A model generated the notes under the pieces. That model was not told the DNA's origin, searched no databases, and was given only the letters and a program-made list of their open reading frames with translations. A program made the translations under genes and the position numbers. Shown here piece after piece: positions 15,611 through 25,573 of a stretch of 25,743 bases of DNA (positions are counted from its first letter, which is position 1; the number at the start of each line of letters is the position of its first letter). Origin of the DNA: Limiplasma sp036652695 (GTDB taxonomy: Bacteria; Bacillota; Clostridia; Christensenellales; Aristaeellaceae); assembly GCA_036652695.1 (NCBI GenBank), contig JAVVVJ010000040.1, positions 1-25,743 on the forward strand, read 5' to 3'.

Positions 15611-16357
15611 ATGGGCATTATCCCTTCGCGCAACATGGACGAGCAGCGCCGTGAGAAGGACGGCATTACCTATTTTGACCGTGGCACCATTACGGGCAAG
15701 GACGGCCGCAAATACGACCGCTACGCCATCCAGACCCACTTTGTGCAGGTGGGGGAGAGCCAGACGGAGCTTGTGGAAAAGTATGTGCGGCCGCTCTTTC
15801 AGGAGGGCGATGTGCTGAGCTTTGGCGCAAAGGTGATGTGCATGTGCGTTAAATCCGTCCGTTCGCGCGCCGAGGTGAAGCCGGGCTTTTGGGCGAAGCA
15901 TTTATGGAAGTTCGCGGGTATCAACCATACGGGCGTTGGCATGCACGAGCCGTACAAGCTTCAACTGGTGATTGACCTGGTGGGCTTGCCCCGCGTGCTG
16001 ACCGCCGCCGCCGCGAGCGCCGTTACGAAACCCTTTGGCGTGCATGGCGTGTTTTACAAGGTCTGCGGCAAGGGCGTCGGCGGCATTGACGGCTTCTATT
16101 TCCGCTCCAGCTTTGACCTTTACCACGAGCTGGCGCTCATCAACCCGGAAAACGCGGATGACCTTTGCGAGCAATTGACCAAGGAAACAGGGATTCCTGT
16201 TGTGCTGATGGATGCGAACGATATCCAGCGCGATCAGCTTGGCAAGAACCGCACAATGCCGCTTTCCGACGCGCAGCTGCAAGATGCTATGGCTGATAAC
16301 CCCAGCGGTCAAGGCGATGAGCTGACCCCGTTCATTCTGATTCACCCAGTCGCGTAA
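15611..16357 (+). CDS. CofE-like protein (F420-0:gamma-glutamyl ligase family)
   Basis: ATG 15611 has GGAGGAGA 6 bases upstream and gives 248 residues. The pattern AIQTHFVQVGE...LVEKYVRPLFQEGDVLSFG near residues 45-75, and GIPVVLMDAND near residue 200, resemble CofE, which adds glutamate to coenzyme F420-0 or related acids. The Gly-rich KGVGGIDGFYF lies between them. Stand-alone CofE-like proteins occur in Firmicutes that do not make F420, and their substrate is unknown. No other F420 gene is present here. The gene lies 30 bases after the helicase gene and ends the three-gene operon at a terminator. The family assignment is from memory of motifs and is moderately secure. Confidence 0.6.
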   Translation: MGIIPSRNMDEQRREKDGITYFDRGTITGKDGRKYDRYAIQTHFVQVGESQTELVEKYVRPLFQEGDVLSFGAKVMCMCVKSVRSRAEVKPGFWAKHLWKFAGINHTGVGMHEPYKLQLVIDLVGLPRVLTAAAASAVTKPFGVHGVFYKVCGKGVGGIDGFYFRSSFDLYHELALINPENADDLCEQLTKETGIPVVLMDANDIQRDQLGKNRTMPLSDAQLQDAMADNPSGQGDELTPFILIHPVA

Positions 16358-16373
16358 CAAAAACCGAGATGAT

Positions 16374-16396
16374 CGCCGCCTTTGGGCGGCGTTTTT
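16374..16396 (+). terminator. Intrinsic terminator of the TSCPD-helicase-CofE operon
   Basis: CGCCGCC and GGCGGCG arms (7 bp) around TTTG, followed by TTTTT at 16392-16396. It lies 17 bases after the stop codon. Confidence 0.85.
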
Positions 16397-16450
16397 GCAA
16401 TGCAAAGGACGCGGACATTGCATGGAATCAAATGCACAAGGCTGATCAAA

Positions 16451-16489
16451 AAAAGAGCGTATCACTATTTCAAGTGATACGCTCTTTTT
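16451..16489. terminator. Bidirectional terminator between the CofE-like gene and ppdK
   Basis: A perfect 16-bp stem, the core of which is GAGCGTATCACT and AGTGATACGCTC, with a 6-base loop. It is flanked by an A-run on the left and TTTTT on the right, so it works in both directions. It lies 28 bases after the ppdK stop. Confidence 0.9.
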
Positions 16490-16516
16490 AATCAGTTAAT
16501 CCAAAGGCGACAGGCC

Positions 16517-19144
16517 TTACTTGCTCTTGATGGCTGCATGAGCCGCCGCAAGGCGCGCGATTGGCACGCGGAAGGGCGAGCAGCTTACGTAGTTCAAGCC
16601 GATATTGTGGCAGAATTCAATGGTGGACGGATCGCCGCCATGCTCGCCGCAGATGCCCAGCTTGATGTTGGGGCGGGTTTCACGACCCAGCTTTGCAGCC
16701 AACTGCACAAGCTTGCCTACGCCGTTCTGATCCAAGCGGGCGAAAGGATCGCTCTCAAAGATCTTGGTATCGTAGTAGGAGTTAAGGAATTTGCCAGCGT
16801 CGTCACGGCTGAAGCCGAAGGTCATCTGGGTGAGGTCGTTGGTGCCAAAGGAGAAGAACTCCGCTTCCTTGGCGATTTCGTCGGCGGTGACAGCCGCGCG
16901 CGGAATCTCAATCATGGTGCCGATATGGTATTCCAGCGTCATGCCCTGCTCCGCAAATACCTTCTCAATGGTATCCACAACGACCTTTTTAACGAAAGCC
17001 AGCTCCTTGATCTCGCAAACCAGCGGGATCATGATTTCCGGCACAACCTCATAACCGCATTCCTTCTTCACCTTGAGGGCGGCCTGTATGGCGGCGCGGG
17101 TCTGCATCACGGCGATTTCGGGATAGGTGACGGCCAAACGGCAGCCACGATGACCCATCATGGGGTTGAACTCGTGCAGCGCATCGATCTTTTCCACGAT
17201 CTTTTCGCTGGTGGTGTTGAGCTCCTTGGCGATGGCGGCGATTTCGTCCGTCATGCTCTTCTGAGGCAGGAACTCATGCAGCGGCGGATCCAAGTAGCGG
17301 ATGGTCATGGGACGGCCTTCCAGCGCCTTGTACATGGCTTCAAAGTCGCCCTGCTGCATCGGCAGGATTTTCGCCAGCGCCTTTTCGCGCTGTTCTACGG
17401 TTTCGGCAAGGATCATCTCGCGCACAGCCGCAATGCGATCCGCCTCAAAGAACATATGCTCGGTACGGCAAAGGCCAATGCCCTCTGCGCCGAAGCTTAC
17501 AGCCTGCTTGGTATCGCGGGGGTTATCCGCGTTGGCGCGCACCTTGAGGGTGCGGGCAGCGTCGGCCCACTGCATCAAGCGAGCAAAATCACCGGTTACA
17601 GCGGCCTCAACGGTGGGGATCATGCCATAGTACACATTGCCGGTGGAGCCATCCAAGGAAAGCTCATCACCCTCGTGATAGACCTTGCCGCCCACGGTCA
17701 GGGTCTTTGCGTCCTCGTTGATGCGCAGCTCGCCGCAGCCAACCACAGCCGCACGACCCATGCCACGCGCAACAACCGCAGCGTGAGAGGTCATGCCGCC
17801 GCGAGCGGTCAAAATGCCCTTGGAGAAATCCATGCCCTCGATATCCTCAGGCGTGGTCTCCTCGCGTACAAGGATCGCGGCGATTCCGTTGCGACCCGCA
17901 ACAGCGGTATCGGCAGCGGTGAAGTAAATTTTGCCAGCGGCAGCGCCGGGGGAAGCGGGCAGACCCTTGGCGATGACTTCTGCCTTCTTCATGGCGGCAG
18001 TGTCAAAGTTGGGGTGCAGCAAGGTATCAAGCTGCTTCGGCTCTACCTTTAGAACGGCTTCTTCGGGTGTGAGCATGCCCTCGTCTACCAAGTCAACGGC
18101 GATTTTGAGAGCGGCGGCGGCGGTACGCTTGCCGTTGCGGGTTTGCAGCATGAAAAGCTGACCATGCTCGATGGTGAACTCCATATCCTGCATATCGCGA
18201 TAATGCTTCTCAAGCGCGCTGGCAATCGCGGAGAACTGCTTAAAGACCTCAGGCATTGCCTGCGCCAGCGTGGAAATGGGCTGCGGGGTGCGGATGCCGG
18301 CTACGACGTCCTCGCCTTGGGCGTTGATGAGGTACTCGCCATAGAGCTTGTTTTCGCCTGTGGCGGGGTTGCGGGTGAAGGCCACGCCGGTGCCGCTGTC
18401 ATTGCCCATGTTGCCGAACACCATGCTCTGCACATTGACGGCGGTGCCCCAAGAGCTGGGGATGTCGTTCATGCGGCGGTAGTAGTTGGCGCGGGGGTTG
18501 TCCCAGCTGCGGAACACGGCCTTGATCGACTCGATCAGCTGCACCTTGGGATCCTGCGGGAACGCTTCGCCCTTTTGTGCAAGATAAATCGCCTTGAACT
18601 TCGCAACAACCTCTTTGAGGTCATCGGCAGTCAGGTCGGTATCAAACTTTGCGCCCTTTGCGGCCTTTACTTCGCCCAGCGCATTTTCAAACAGCTTCTT
18701 TTCGATCTCCATTACAACGTCGGAGAACATTTGGATAAAACGGCGATAGCTATCATAGGCGAAGCGCTCGTTGCCGGTCTGCTTGGCAAGACCCTGCACA
18801 GCCACATCGGTCAAGCCGAGGTTGAGGATGGTATCCATCATGCCGGGCATGGAAGCACGCGCGCCGGAGCGGACGGAGACCAAGAAGGGCTTTTCCATAT
18901 CGCCGAACTTCTTGCCACAGATTTCTTCGGTTTGGGCAAGAGCATCGTTGATCTGCTGCATGATATCGTCGCCGATGGTCTGGTTGTCCTCATAATAACG
19001 GATACAGGCCTCCGTGGTAACGGTGAAACCCTGCGGCACAGGTAGGCCAATATTGGTCATTTCAGCTAAGTTAGCGCCTTTGCCGCCAAGCAAATTGCGC
19101 ATGTCGGCATTGCCCTCTTTGAATAGATACGCGTATTTCGTCAT
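16517..19144 (-). CDS. ppdK: Pyruvate, phosphate dikinase
   Basis: Interconverts pyruvate + ATP + Pi and PEP + AMP + PPi; in anaerobic Clostridia it often works in a PPi-dependent glycolysis. ATG 19144 gives MTKYAYLF and 875 residues, matching the family length; AGGAGG is 12 bases upstream, slightly far. The N-terminal ATP-grasp domain begins with LLGGKGANLAEM and includes SVRSGARASMPGMMDTILNLG. The swivelling domain has the phosphohistidine loop GGMTSHAAVVARGMG (His454). The C-terminal PEP/pyruvate barrel contains GLCRTEHMFF, GTNDLTQMTFG and CGEHGGDPS with the catalytic Cys832. All key residues are intact. No PDRP-type regulatory kinase gene is adjacent. It is monocistronic, with its own promoter and a strong terminator. 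Confidence 0.98.
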   Translation of the reverse strand: MTKYAYLFKEGNADMRNLLGGKGANLAEMTNIGLPVPQGFTVTTEACIRYYEDNQTIGDDIMQQINDALAQTEEICGKKFGDMEKPFLVSVRSGARASMPGMMDTILNLGLTDVAVQGLAKQTGNERFAYDSYRRFIQMFSDVVMEIEKKLFENALGEVKAAKGAKFDTDLTADDLKEVVAKFKAIYLAQKGEAFPQDPKVQLIESIKAVFRSWDNPRANYYRRMNDIPSSWGTAVNVQSMVFGNMGNDSGTGVAFTRNPATGENKLYGEYLINAQGEDVVAGIRTPQPISTLAQAMPEVFKQFSAIASALEKHYRDMQDMEFTIEHGQLFMLQTRNGKRTAAAALKIAVDLVDEGMLTPEEAVLKVEPKQLDTLLHPNFDTAAMKKAEVIAKGLPASPGAAAGKIYFTAADTAVAGRNGIAAILVREETTPEDIEGMDFSKGILTARGGMTSHAAVVARGMGRAAVVGCGELRINEDAKTLTVGGKVYHEGDELSLDGSTGNVYYGMIPTVEAAVTGDFARLMQWADAARTLKVRANADNPRDTKQAVSFGAEGIGLCRTEHMFFEADRIAAVREMILAETVEQREKALAKILPMQQGDFEAMYKALEGRPMTIRYLDPPLHEFLPQKSMTDEIAAIAKELNTTSEKIVEKIDALHEFNPMMGHRGCRLAVTYPEIAVMQTRAAIQAALKVKKECGYEVVPEIMIPLVCEIKELAFVKKVVVDTIEKVFAEQGMTLEYHIGTMIEIPRAAVTADEIAKEAEFFSFGTNDLTQMTFGFSRDDAGKFLNSYYDTKIFESDPFARLDQNGVGKLVQLAAKLGRETRPNIKLGICGEHGGDPSTIEFCHNIGLNYVSCSPFRVPIARLAAAHAAIKSK

Positions 19145-19230
19145 AGAGATTGATATCCTCCTCGTCTTTAAATGAGGACGAACCACCGGCGGATTTCATC
19201 CCCAATGCTCATCCTTCCTTTAACCAATCT

Positions 19231-19259
19231 AGTATACACGGTTTCCAAGAAGATTTCAA
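19231..19259 (-). promoter_or_regulatory. Predicted sigma-A promoter of ppdK
   Basis: TTGAAA (minus strand, 19254-19259), a 17-base spacer and TATACT (19231-19236). The leader to the ATG at 19144 is about 80 bases. I see no riboswitch-like fold, and the rest of the 19145-19383 gap holds nothing else I can name. Confidence 0.65.
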
Positions 19260-19383
19260 GACCATATTTGGCGAATATGGGCAATCTTTGTTGGCATTTT
19301 GCCAATACGCGAAGAATGTCAACAAATTGACCGCTCCTTAGCACCATTCCGTCAAAAACCTTTCTTGCATAGGCGAGATTGTT

Positions 19384-19584
19384 TTATTCCGCTTCGTACC
19401 CGATGTCGTCCAGCAGCTTTTTCATGCCCTCTACCGTTTGCGTCTCCGCGTGCTCCACGGTCACCGTTTTTGCGCCTAGGTTGACCACGACGCTCTTGAC
19501 GCCCGGCAGATCCTTAAGCGCGTTTTTGACTGCGTTTTCGCAGTGCTGGCAGCTCATGCTGGGAACCTTCATTGTGGTTGTCAT
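19384..19584 (-). CDS. copZ: Copper chaperone, heavy-metal-associated domain
   Basis: A 66-residue single HMA domain with the metal motif M-S-C-Q-H-C (Cys12, Cys15) and the conserved late IGYEAE loop. It carries Cu(I) in the cytoplasm and passes it to the P-type ATPase. GGGAGG lies about 9 bases before the ATG at 19584. It is the last gene of the csoR-copA-copZ run, 41 bases after copA. No obvious terminator hairpin follows its stop. Confidence 0.93.
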   Translation of the reverse strand: MTTTMKVPSMSCQHCENAVKNALKDLPGVKSVVVNLGAKTVTVEHAETQTVEGMKKLLDDIGYEAE

Positions 19585-19625
19585 GTTGTTCTTTCCTCCC
19601 TATAAAATATAGTGAATTTTCATTT

Positions 19626-21875
<2,250 letters not shown>

Positions 21876-21886
21876 GCTGTGCTCCT

Positions 21887-22153
21887 TTACCGATCCATAA
21901 TTTTGGATAAAATGCCGGTTATTTCGCTCACCTTCTGCTCCGCGTCGCCTCGCTCCACCGCTTCCAGCACGCAATGGCTCATGTGCTGGCGCAGGATGAG
22001 CAAATTGGCTCGCTTGAGCATGGCTGAGGCGGCAAAGATTTGGTTGGATACGTCAATGCAGTACCGGCCGTCCTCCATCATGCGCAAAATGCCGTCGATC
22101 TGCCCAGCTGCGGTTTTTAGCGCCTGTACTGCCTGTTTCTGCTCGTCGTTCAT
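21887..22153 (-). CDS. csoR: CsoR family copper-sensing repressor
   Basis: ATG 22153 has AAAGGAGG 7 bases upstream and gives 88 residues, the usual CsoR length; the longer open frame would read through the operator and promoter. The Cu(I) ligands are Cys32 (GRYCIDVSNQI), His57 and Cys61 (QHMSHC), matching the C-H-C triad of CsoR rather than the RcnR or FrmR sets. It is an all-alpha DNA-binding repressor released by Cu(I). It is first in the csoR-copA-copZ operon and is predicted to repress itself through the palindrome at 22175-22193. Confidence 0.94.
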   Translation of the reverse strand: MNDEQKQAVQALKTAAGQIDGILRMMEDGRYCIDVSNQIFAASAMLKRANLLILRQHMSHCVLEAVERGDAEQKVSEITGILSKIMDR

Positions 22154-22174
22154 AACGCCGCCTCCTTTGGATAG

Positions 22175-22193
22175 ACCCCCACCCGGTGGGGGT
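22175..22193. promoter_or_regulatory. Predicted CsoR operator
   Basis: ACCCCCACC-C-GGTGGGGGT is a perfect 9+9 palindrome with one central base and a G/C-tract of the type CsoR proteins recognise. It starts 6 bases downstream of the -10 and ends 7 bases before the csoR ribosome site, so binding would block transcription. Confidence 0.85.
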
Positions 22194-22199
22194 ACAAAC

Positions 22200-22227
22200 A
22201 GCATAGCACGAATTCCGATAAAGTCAA
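22200..22227 (-). promoter_or_regulatory. Predicted promoter of csoR-copA-copZ
   Basis: TTGACT (minus strand, 22222-22227), a 16-base spacer and TATGCT (22200-22205), immediately upstream of the palindrome. Confidence 0.65.
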
Positions 22228-22361
22228 TAGCGTATTGTTCCTTGCGCAACCATCGGCTATGCGAACTGCCGGGGATGAATCGCTCACGCGCCTTGCGCGC
22301 ATACTGAGGAGCAGGGTGAGAGCTTTTTCATGCCTGTGATTTTGAAAGGATGGCTATTGTA

Positions 22362-22547
22362 ATGAACAACCTTGTAGATGGTCCGGATATGCCCATGGGG
22401 CTTGGCATGGCGCTTGCGCAGAACCTCAACGCCATGAACCGCTTTGCCGCGCTGCCAGCGGCAGAGCAGCAAGCAGTGATCGCGCACACGCACAGCATTC
22501 GTTCCAAGGAGGAGATGCAGGCCTACGTACAATCCCTCCTGCAATAG
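22362..22547 (+). CDS. Small conserved-looking protein of unknown function
   Basis: A 61-residue acidic-to-neutral protein starting MNNLVDGPDMPMGLGMALAQ. ATG 22362 is preferred because AAAGGA lies 11 bases upstream; ATG 22350 overlaps that site. No membrane segment or metal motif is present. The N-terminal segment is Met/Gly-rich, and the C-terminal part (EEMQAYVQSLLQ) looks helical. Small proteins of this appearance are frequent in Clostridia, but I cannot name a family. It ends just before the oxidoreductase gene, so the two may share a transcript. Confidence 0.7.
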   Translation: MNNLVDGPDMPMGLGMALAQNLNAMNRFAALPAAEQQAVIAHTHSIRSKEEMQAYVQSLLQ

Positions 22548-22614
22548 GACGCTTTGGCAGCGGCAGGCCGCGCCGCGCCGATATCCGGCGCTGGAGGGCA
22601 GCCAAAAGGCGGAT

Positions 22615-23862
22615 GTGCTTGTGATTGGCGGCGGGATGGCAGGCGTGTTGTGCGCGCGCCTGCTGACTGACGCGGGCGTGAATTGTGCGCTGGTGGAGGC
22701 GCGGGAAATCGGCGGCGGCACTACCAAGGGCACCACCGCCGTGCTGACGGCACAGCATGATACGCTGTATAGCGACCTGATTGATCAATTTGGCACAGAA
22801 AAAGCCGCGCAGTACCTGCACGCCAATTTGTGTGCCGTGGAGCGCTTGCGCAAGCTTGCACGCGGCATTCTGTGTGAATGGGAAAATCAACCCTCGGTGA
22901 TGTACGTCCAGCGCGATCCGCGCGCATTGGAGCGCGAGATGGACGCGCTGCATACCTTGGGCTTTCAGGCGGCGCGGTGGCAGACGGAAATCCCGTTGCC
23001 CATCCCGGTGGCGGGTGCAATTTGCTACCCGGAGATGGCGCAGCTTCATCCGCTGCAATTTCTGTACGGCGCGGCGGAGGGATTGCGCATCTATGAGCAT
23101 TCGCTTGTGAATTGCTTGAAGGGGCATACCGCCTACACGGAGCATGGCGCCATCACGGCGGAGCATATCGTGGTGGCCACGCATTTTCCGTTTGTGAACC
23201 GTCATGGCTTGTATTTCATGAAGCTGTATCAAAACCGCTCGTTTGTGCTCGCGCTGGAAAACGCGCCGACGCTTCATTGCACGCTTGTGGACGCGGGGGA
23301 GGCGGGGCTATATTTCCGCAACGCGCACGGCCTATTGCTGGTTGGCGGCGGCGATCGGCGCACGGGATGCAAAGGCGCGGATTTTGAGGGGCTTCGTGCC
23401 TTTACGCGCAAAACCCTTCCGGGCACGAAGGAGCTGTTTGCATGGGCGGCACAGGATTGCATGAGCTTGGATGGCGTGCCCTATATCGGCGCATACAGCC
23501 CCAAGCTGCCGTATGTCTATGTGGCTACTGGGTTTAACGAGTGGGGGATGACTACGTCCATGGTGGCGGCAGAGGTGCTTACGGCACGGATTCTTGGCAA
23601 AGAAAACCCGGATGCGGCGGTGTTTGCACCCAAGCGGAGCATGCTGAGCAAGCAGCTTTTCGCAAACGCGGGGGAGACAATGCTTCGTTTTTGCGTGCCC
23701 ACCCTACGGCGCTGCCCGCACCTTGGCTGCGCTCTGAAATGGGATGCGCAGGAGCATAGCTGGGAATGCCCATGCCATGGCTCGCGGTTTGAGGAGCAAG
23801 GCGCGCTTACGGACGGCCCGGCGCTTCACGAGGCGCGAACGGTGAAAAAGAAACGCGCCTAA
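22615..23862 (+). CDS. FAD-dependent oxidoreductase with C-terminal Rieske domain
   Basis: A fusion of a DAO/glycine-oxidase-like FAD enzyme and a Rieske [2Fe-2S] domain. The GTG at 22615 gives 415 residues starting directly at the FAD-binding strand and loop (MLVIGGGMAG). ALVEAREIGGGTTKGTTA supplies the second FAD contact, and YVATGFNEWGMTTSMVAAEVL is the C-terminal FAD loop. The Rieske ligands are CPHLGC and CPCHGSRF near residues 365-395. The same frame is open back to 22480 and encodes TLWQRQAAPRRYPALEGSQ just upstream, which resembles the normal N-terminus of the family, yet it contains no ATG, GTG or TTG. The annotated start is therefore doubtful. Substrate is unknown; the arrangement suggests electron transfer between FAD and the cluster. 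Confidence 0.88.
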   Translation: MLVIGGGMAGVLCARLLTDAGVNCALVEAREIGGGTTKGTTAVLTAQHDTLYSDLIDQFGTEKAAQYLHANLCAVERLRKLARGILCEWENQPSVMYVQRDPRALEREMDALHTLGFQAARWQTEIPLPIPVAGAICYPEMAQLHPLQFLYGAAEGLRIYEHSLVNCLKGHTAYTEHGAITAEHIVVATHFPFVNRHGLYFMKLYQNRSFVLALENAPTLHCTLVDAGEAGLYFRNAHGLLLVGGGDRRTGCKGADFEGLRAFTRKTLPGTKELFAWAAQDCMSLDGVPYIGAYSPKLPYVYVATGFNEWGMTTSMVAAEVLTARILGKENPDAAVFAPKRSMLSKQLFANAGETMLRFCVPTLRRCPHLGCALKWDAQEHSWECPCHGSRFEEQGALTDGPALHEARTVKKKRA

Positions 23863-23919
23863 GGCGGGTCGCGCACAATCATAAAGTAGCACAAGCTTCT
23901 CATTTTTTTGTTTTTGGGC

Positions 23920-23948
23920 TTGCAGGAACGCTGCCAGATCGCTATGAT
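23920..23948 (+). promoter_or_regulatory. Predicted promoter of the fucU-like gene
   Basis: TTGCAG (23920-23925), a 17-base spacer and TATGAT (23943-23948), 36 bases before the start codon. The T-rich stretch just upstream (23903-23915) has no strong hairpin before it, so it is not a clear terminator for the preceding gene. Confidence 0.55.
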
Positions 23949-23983
23949 GAAGGCAAACCTACAAACCAAAGGAGGAAATGACG

Positions 23984-24424
23984 ATGCTGAAAGGGATTCC
24001 CGCAATCATCCCCCCGGAGCTGCTCAAGATTTTGGCGGAGATGGGTCATGGCGATGAGATCACGCTTGGCGATGCGAACTTTCCAGGCCATAGCTGCTGC
24101 GACACCGTGGTGCGCATGGACGGCCATGGCATGCCGGAGATTTTGGACGCAGTGCTCACCTTGTTCCCGCTGGATCATTACAGCGCCAAGCCCGTAGCGC
24201 TGATGCAGGTGATGCCCGGCGATCAAACCAAAACACCCATTTGGGAAACCTATCGCCAGATTGTGGCGAAGCATGACGAGCGCGTGGCGGCGTGCTTTGA
24301 GGAGGTCGAGCGCTTCGCCTTCTATGAGCGCGTAAAGCAGCGGAGCGTTGCGGTGGTGATGAGCGGCGAAGGCGCACCCTATGCCAACCTGATCCTGAAA
24401 AAAGGCGTCATCGCAAAAGGGTAA
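23984..24424 (+). CDS. fucU: RbsD/FucU family sugar mutarotase (FucU-like)
   Basis: A 146-residue protein. ATG 23984 has GGAGG 8 bases upstream; the ATG at 23978 is too close to it. The opening MLKGIPAIIPPELLKILAEM, then GHGDEI (His22, Asp24) and DANFPG, is characteristic, and the length and MPEILDAVLTLFPLD segment favour FucU (L-fucose mutarotase) over the shorter RbsD. It interconverts alpha and beta anomers of L-fucose, or of ribose in related enzymes, in the cytoplasm. It has its own promoter and ends at a two-way terminator. No fucose isomerase, kinase or transporter is visible nearby, so the sugar is inferred from the family only. Confidence 0.88.
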   Translation: MLKGIPAIIPPELLKILAEMGHGDEITLGDANFPGHSCCDTVVRMDGHGMPEILDAVLTLFPLDHYSAKPVALMQVMPGDQTKTPIWETYRQIVAKHDERVAACFEEVERFAFYERVKQRSVAVVMSGEGAPYANLILKKGVIAKG

Positions 24425-24464
24425 CGCCGCATGACGCCCTCAAACCAACGCGAATGAAAAAAGA

Positions 24465-24503
24465 CCCTGTCCGCACTCACAAACAGTGCGGACAGGGCTT
24501 TTT
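24465..24503. terminator. Bidirectional terminator between fucU and the dehydrogenase gene
   Basis: A perfect 13-bp stem, CCCTGTCCGCACT and AGTGCGGACAGGG, with a 7-base loop. It is followed by CTTTTT on the plus strand and TCTTTTTT on the minus strand. Confidence 0.92.
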
Positions 24504-24504
24504 G

Positions 24505-25530
24505 CTATTTCTGCACGTCCACGAGCACCTTCATGGTGGTTTCGCGGTGGTCGTCGATATACTCATATGCCTTTTTGTACTCGCGCAAGGGGAAACGGCT
24601 GCTGATCAGCGGATCGAGCTGCACCTTGCCCTCGCTGACCAGCGCGATGGCATCCACATAATCTTGATGGCGGTACATCATGGTGGTGTTGAGGTCAAGC
24701 TCATGATCGTTCAGCACCGCAAGATCGACCTTTGCCATGCCGGCGAACACCGCTACCAGCAAGATCATGGAGCCTTTGCGCGCATATTGGATGGCCTGCC
24801 CAATGGAAATGTCATTTCCCGCGCAATCATAGATCACGTCCGCCTTATCGGGGCCAAAGGCGTTCAGCATGGCTTCGCCCAAATTGGTTTGACGCGCGTT
24901 ATAGACCGCATCCGCGCCGCAGCGCTTGGCAAGCGTCAAGCGGTAATCGCTCACGTCGGTCACAAGCACGCTTTGTGCGCCCAAGCTTTTGGCTGCTTGC
25001 GCAACAAGGTTGCCAATCGGCCCCGCGCCGATCACCGCCACCTTTAGCCCGCGCATTTCCCCGGCTTGCCGCACGGCATGCACGGCCACGGCGAGCGGCT
25101 CGATCATCGCTCCCTGCTCAAAGGACATCGCGTCCGGCAGAGGCGTTACCTTTGCGGCATCCACAGCAAAATACTCGCTTGCCGCACCGGTGGTTTGAAA
25201 GCCCATAACCTTCAAGCTTTCGCAGAGGTTGTATTTTCCGTGCCGACAGGGGTAGCATTCGCCACACACCACCTGCGGCTCGATGGTCACCCTTTGACCC
25301 ACCACAAGCCCTGTGACACCCTCGCCCAGCGCCGCCACCTCGCCGGATACCTCATGCCCCTGCGTAACGGGATAGGAGGTGAAGGGGTGCTTGCCGTGAT
25401 AGACATGGATATCCGAGCCGCATATGCCGATGACCCGCATGCGCACCAGCACTTGCCCTAGCGTAGGCTGGGGCGTGGGAAGCTCATGAAATTCAATTTG
25501 GCCGGGCGCGGTCATTACCTGCTGTAGCAT
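24505..25530 (-). CDS. Zinc-dependent alcohol/polyol dehydrogenase (MDR family)
   Basis: A 341-residue medium-chain dehydrogenase. Catalytic zinc ligands are Cys37 (GICGSD), His59 and Glu60 (GHE). The structural zinc cysteines are 89, 92, 95 and 103 (CGECYPC...LC). The Rossmann motif is GAGPIG, and an Asp at the end of the second strand (VTDVSD) points to NAD(H) rather than NADP(H). Overall it resembles sorbitol, L-iditol, galactitol and L-threonine dehydrogenase-type enzymes; the exact substrate cannot be read. ATG 25530 has GGAGG about 8 bases upstream. It follows the amidohydrolase gene by 43 bases in the same direction, so the two are probably cotranscribed. Confidence 0.93.
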   Translation of the reverse strand: MLQQVMTAPGQIEFHELPTPQPTLGQVLVRMRVIGICGSDIHVYHGKHPFTSYPVTQGHEVSGEVAALGEGVTGLVVGQRVTIEPQVVCGECYPCRHGKYNLCESLKVMGFQTTGAASEYFAVDAAKVTPLPDAMSFEQGAMIEPLAVAVHAVRQAGEMRGLKVAVIGAGPIGNLVAQAAKSLGAQSVLVTDVSDYRLTLAKRCGADAVYNARQTNLGEAMLNAFGPDKADVIYDCAGNDISIGQAIQYARKGSMILLVAVFAGMAKVDLAVLNDHELDLNTTMMYRHQDYVDAIALVSEGKVQLDPLISSRFPLREYKKAYEYIDDHRETTMKVLVDVQK

Positions 25531-25573
25531 AAGGGATTCCTCCTTTGATATGGGTAAATGAATGCCTGAACGC

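Noticed and set aside
14441..15901. A 486-codon open frame on the minus strand opposite the helicase and CofE-like genes
   Set aside because: It spans two real genes and their gap; composition (His, Leu, Ala) is that of an antisense shadow.
16538..18052. A 504-codon open frame on the plus strand opposite ppdK
   Set aside because: It is antisense to a fully conserved ppdK, is His/Gly-rich as expected from reading high-GC code backwards, and has no family motif or ribosome site.
19145..19230. A riboswitch in the ppdK leader
   Set aside because: No conserved aptamer-like motif or terminator/antiterminator pair could be seen in this roughly 85-base leader.
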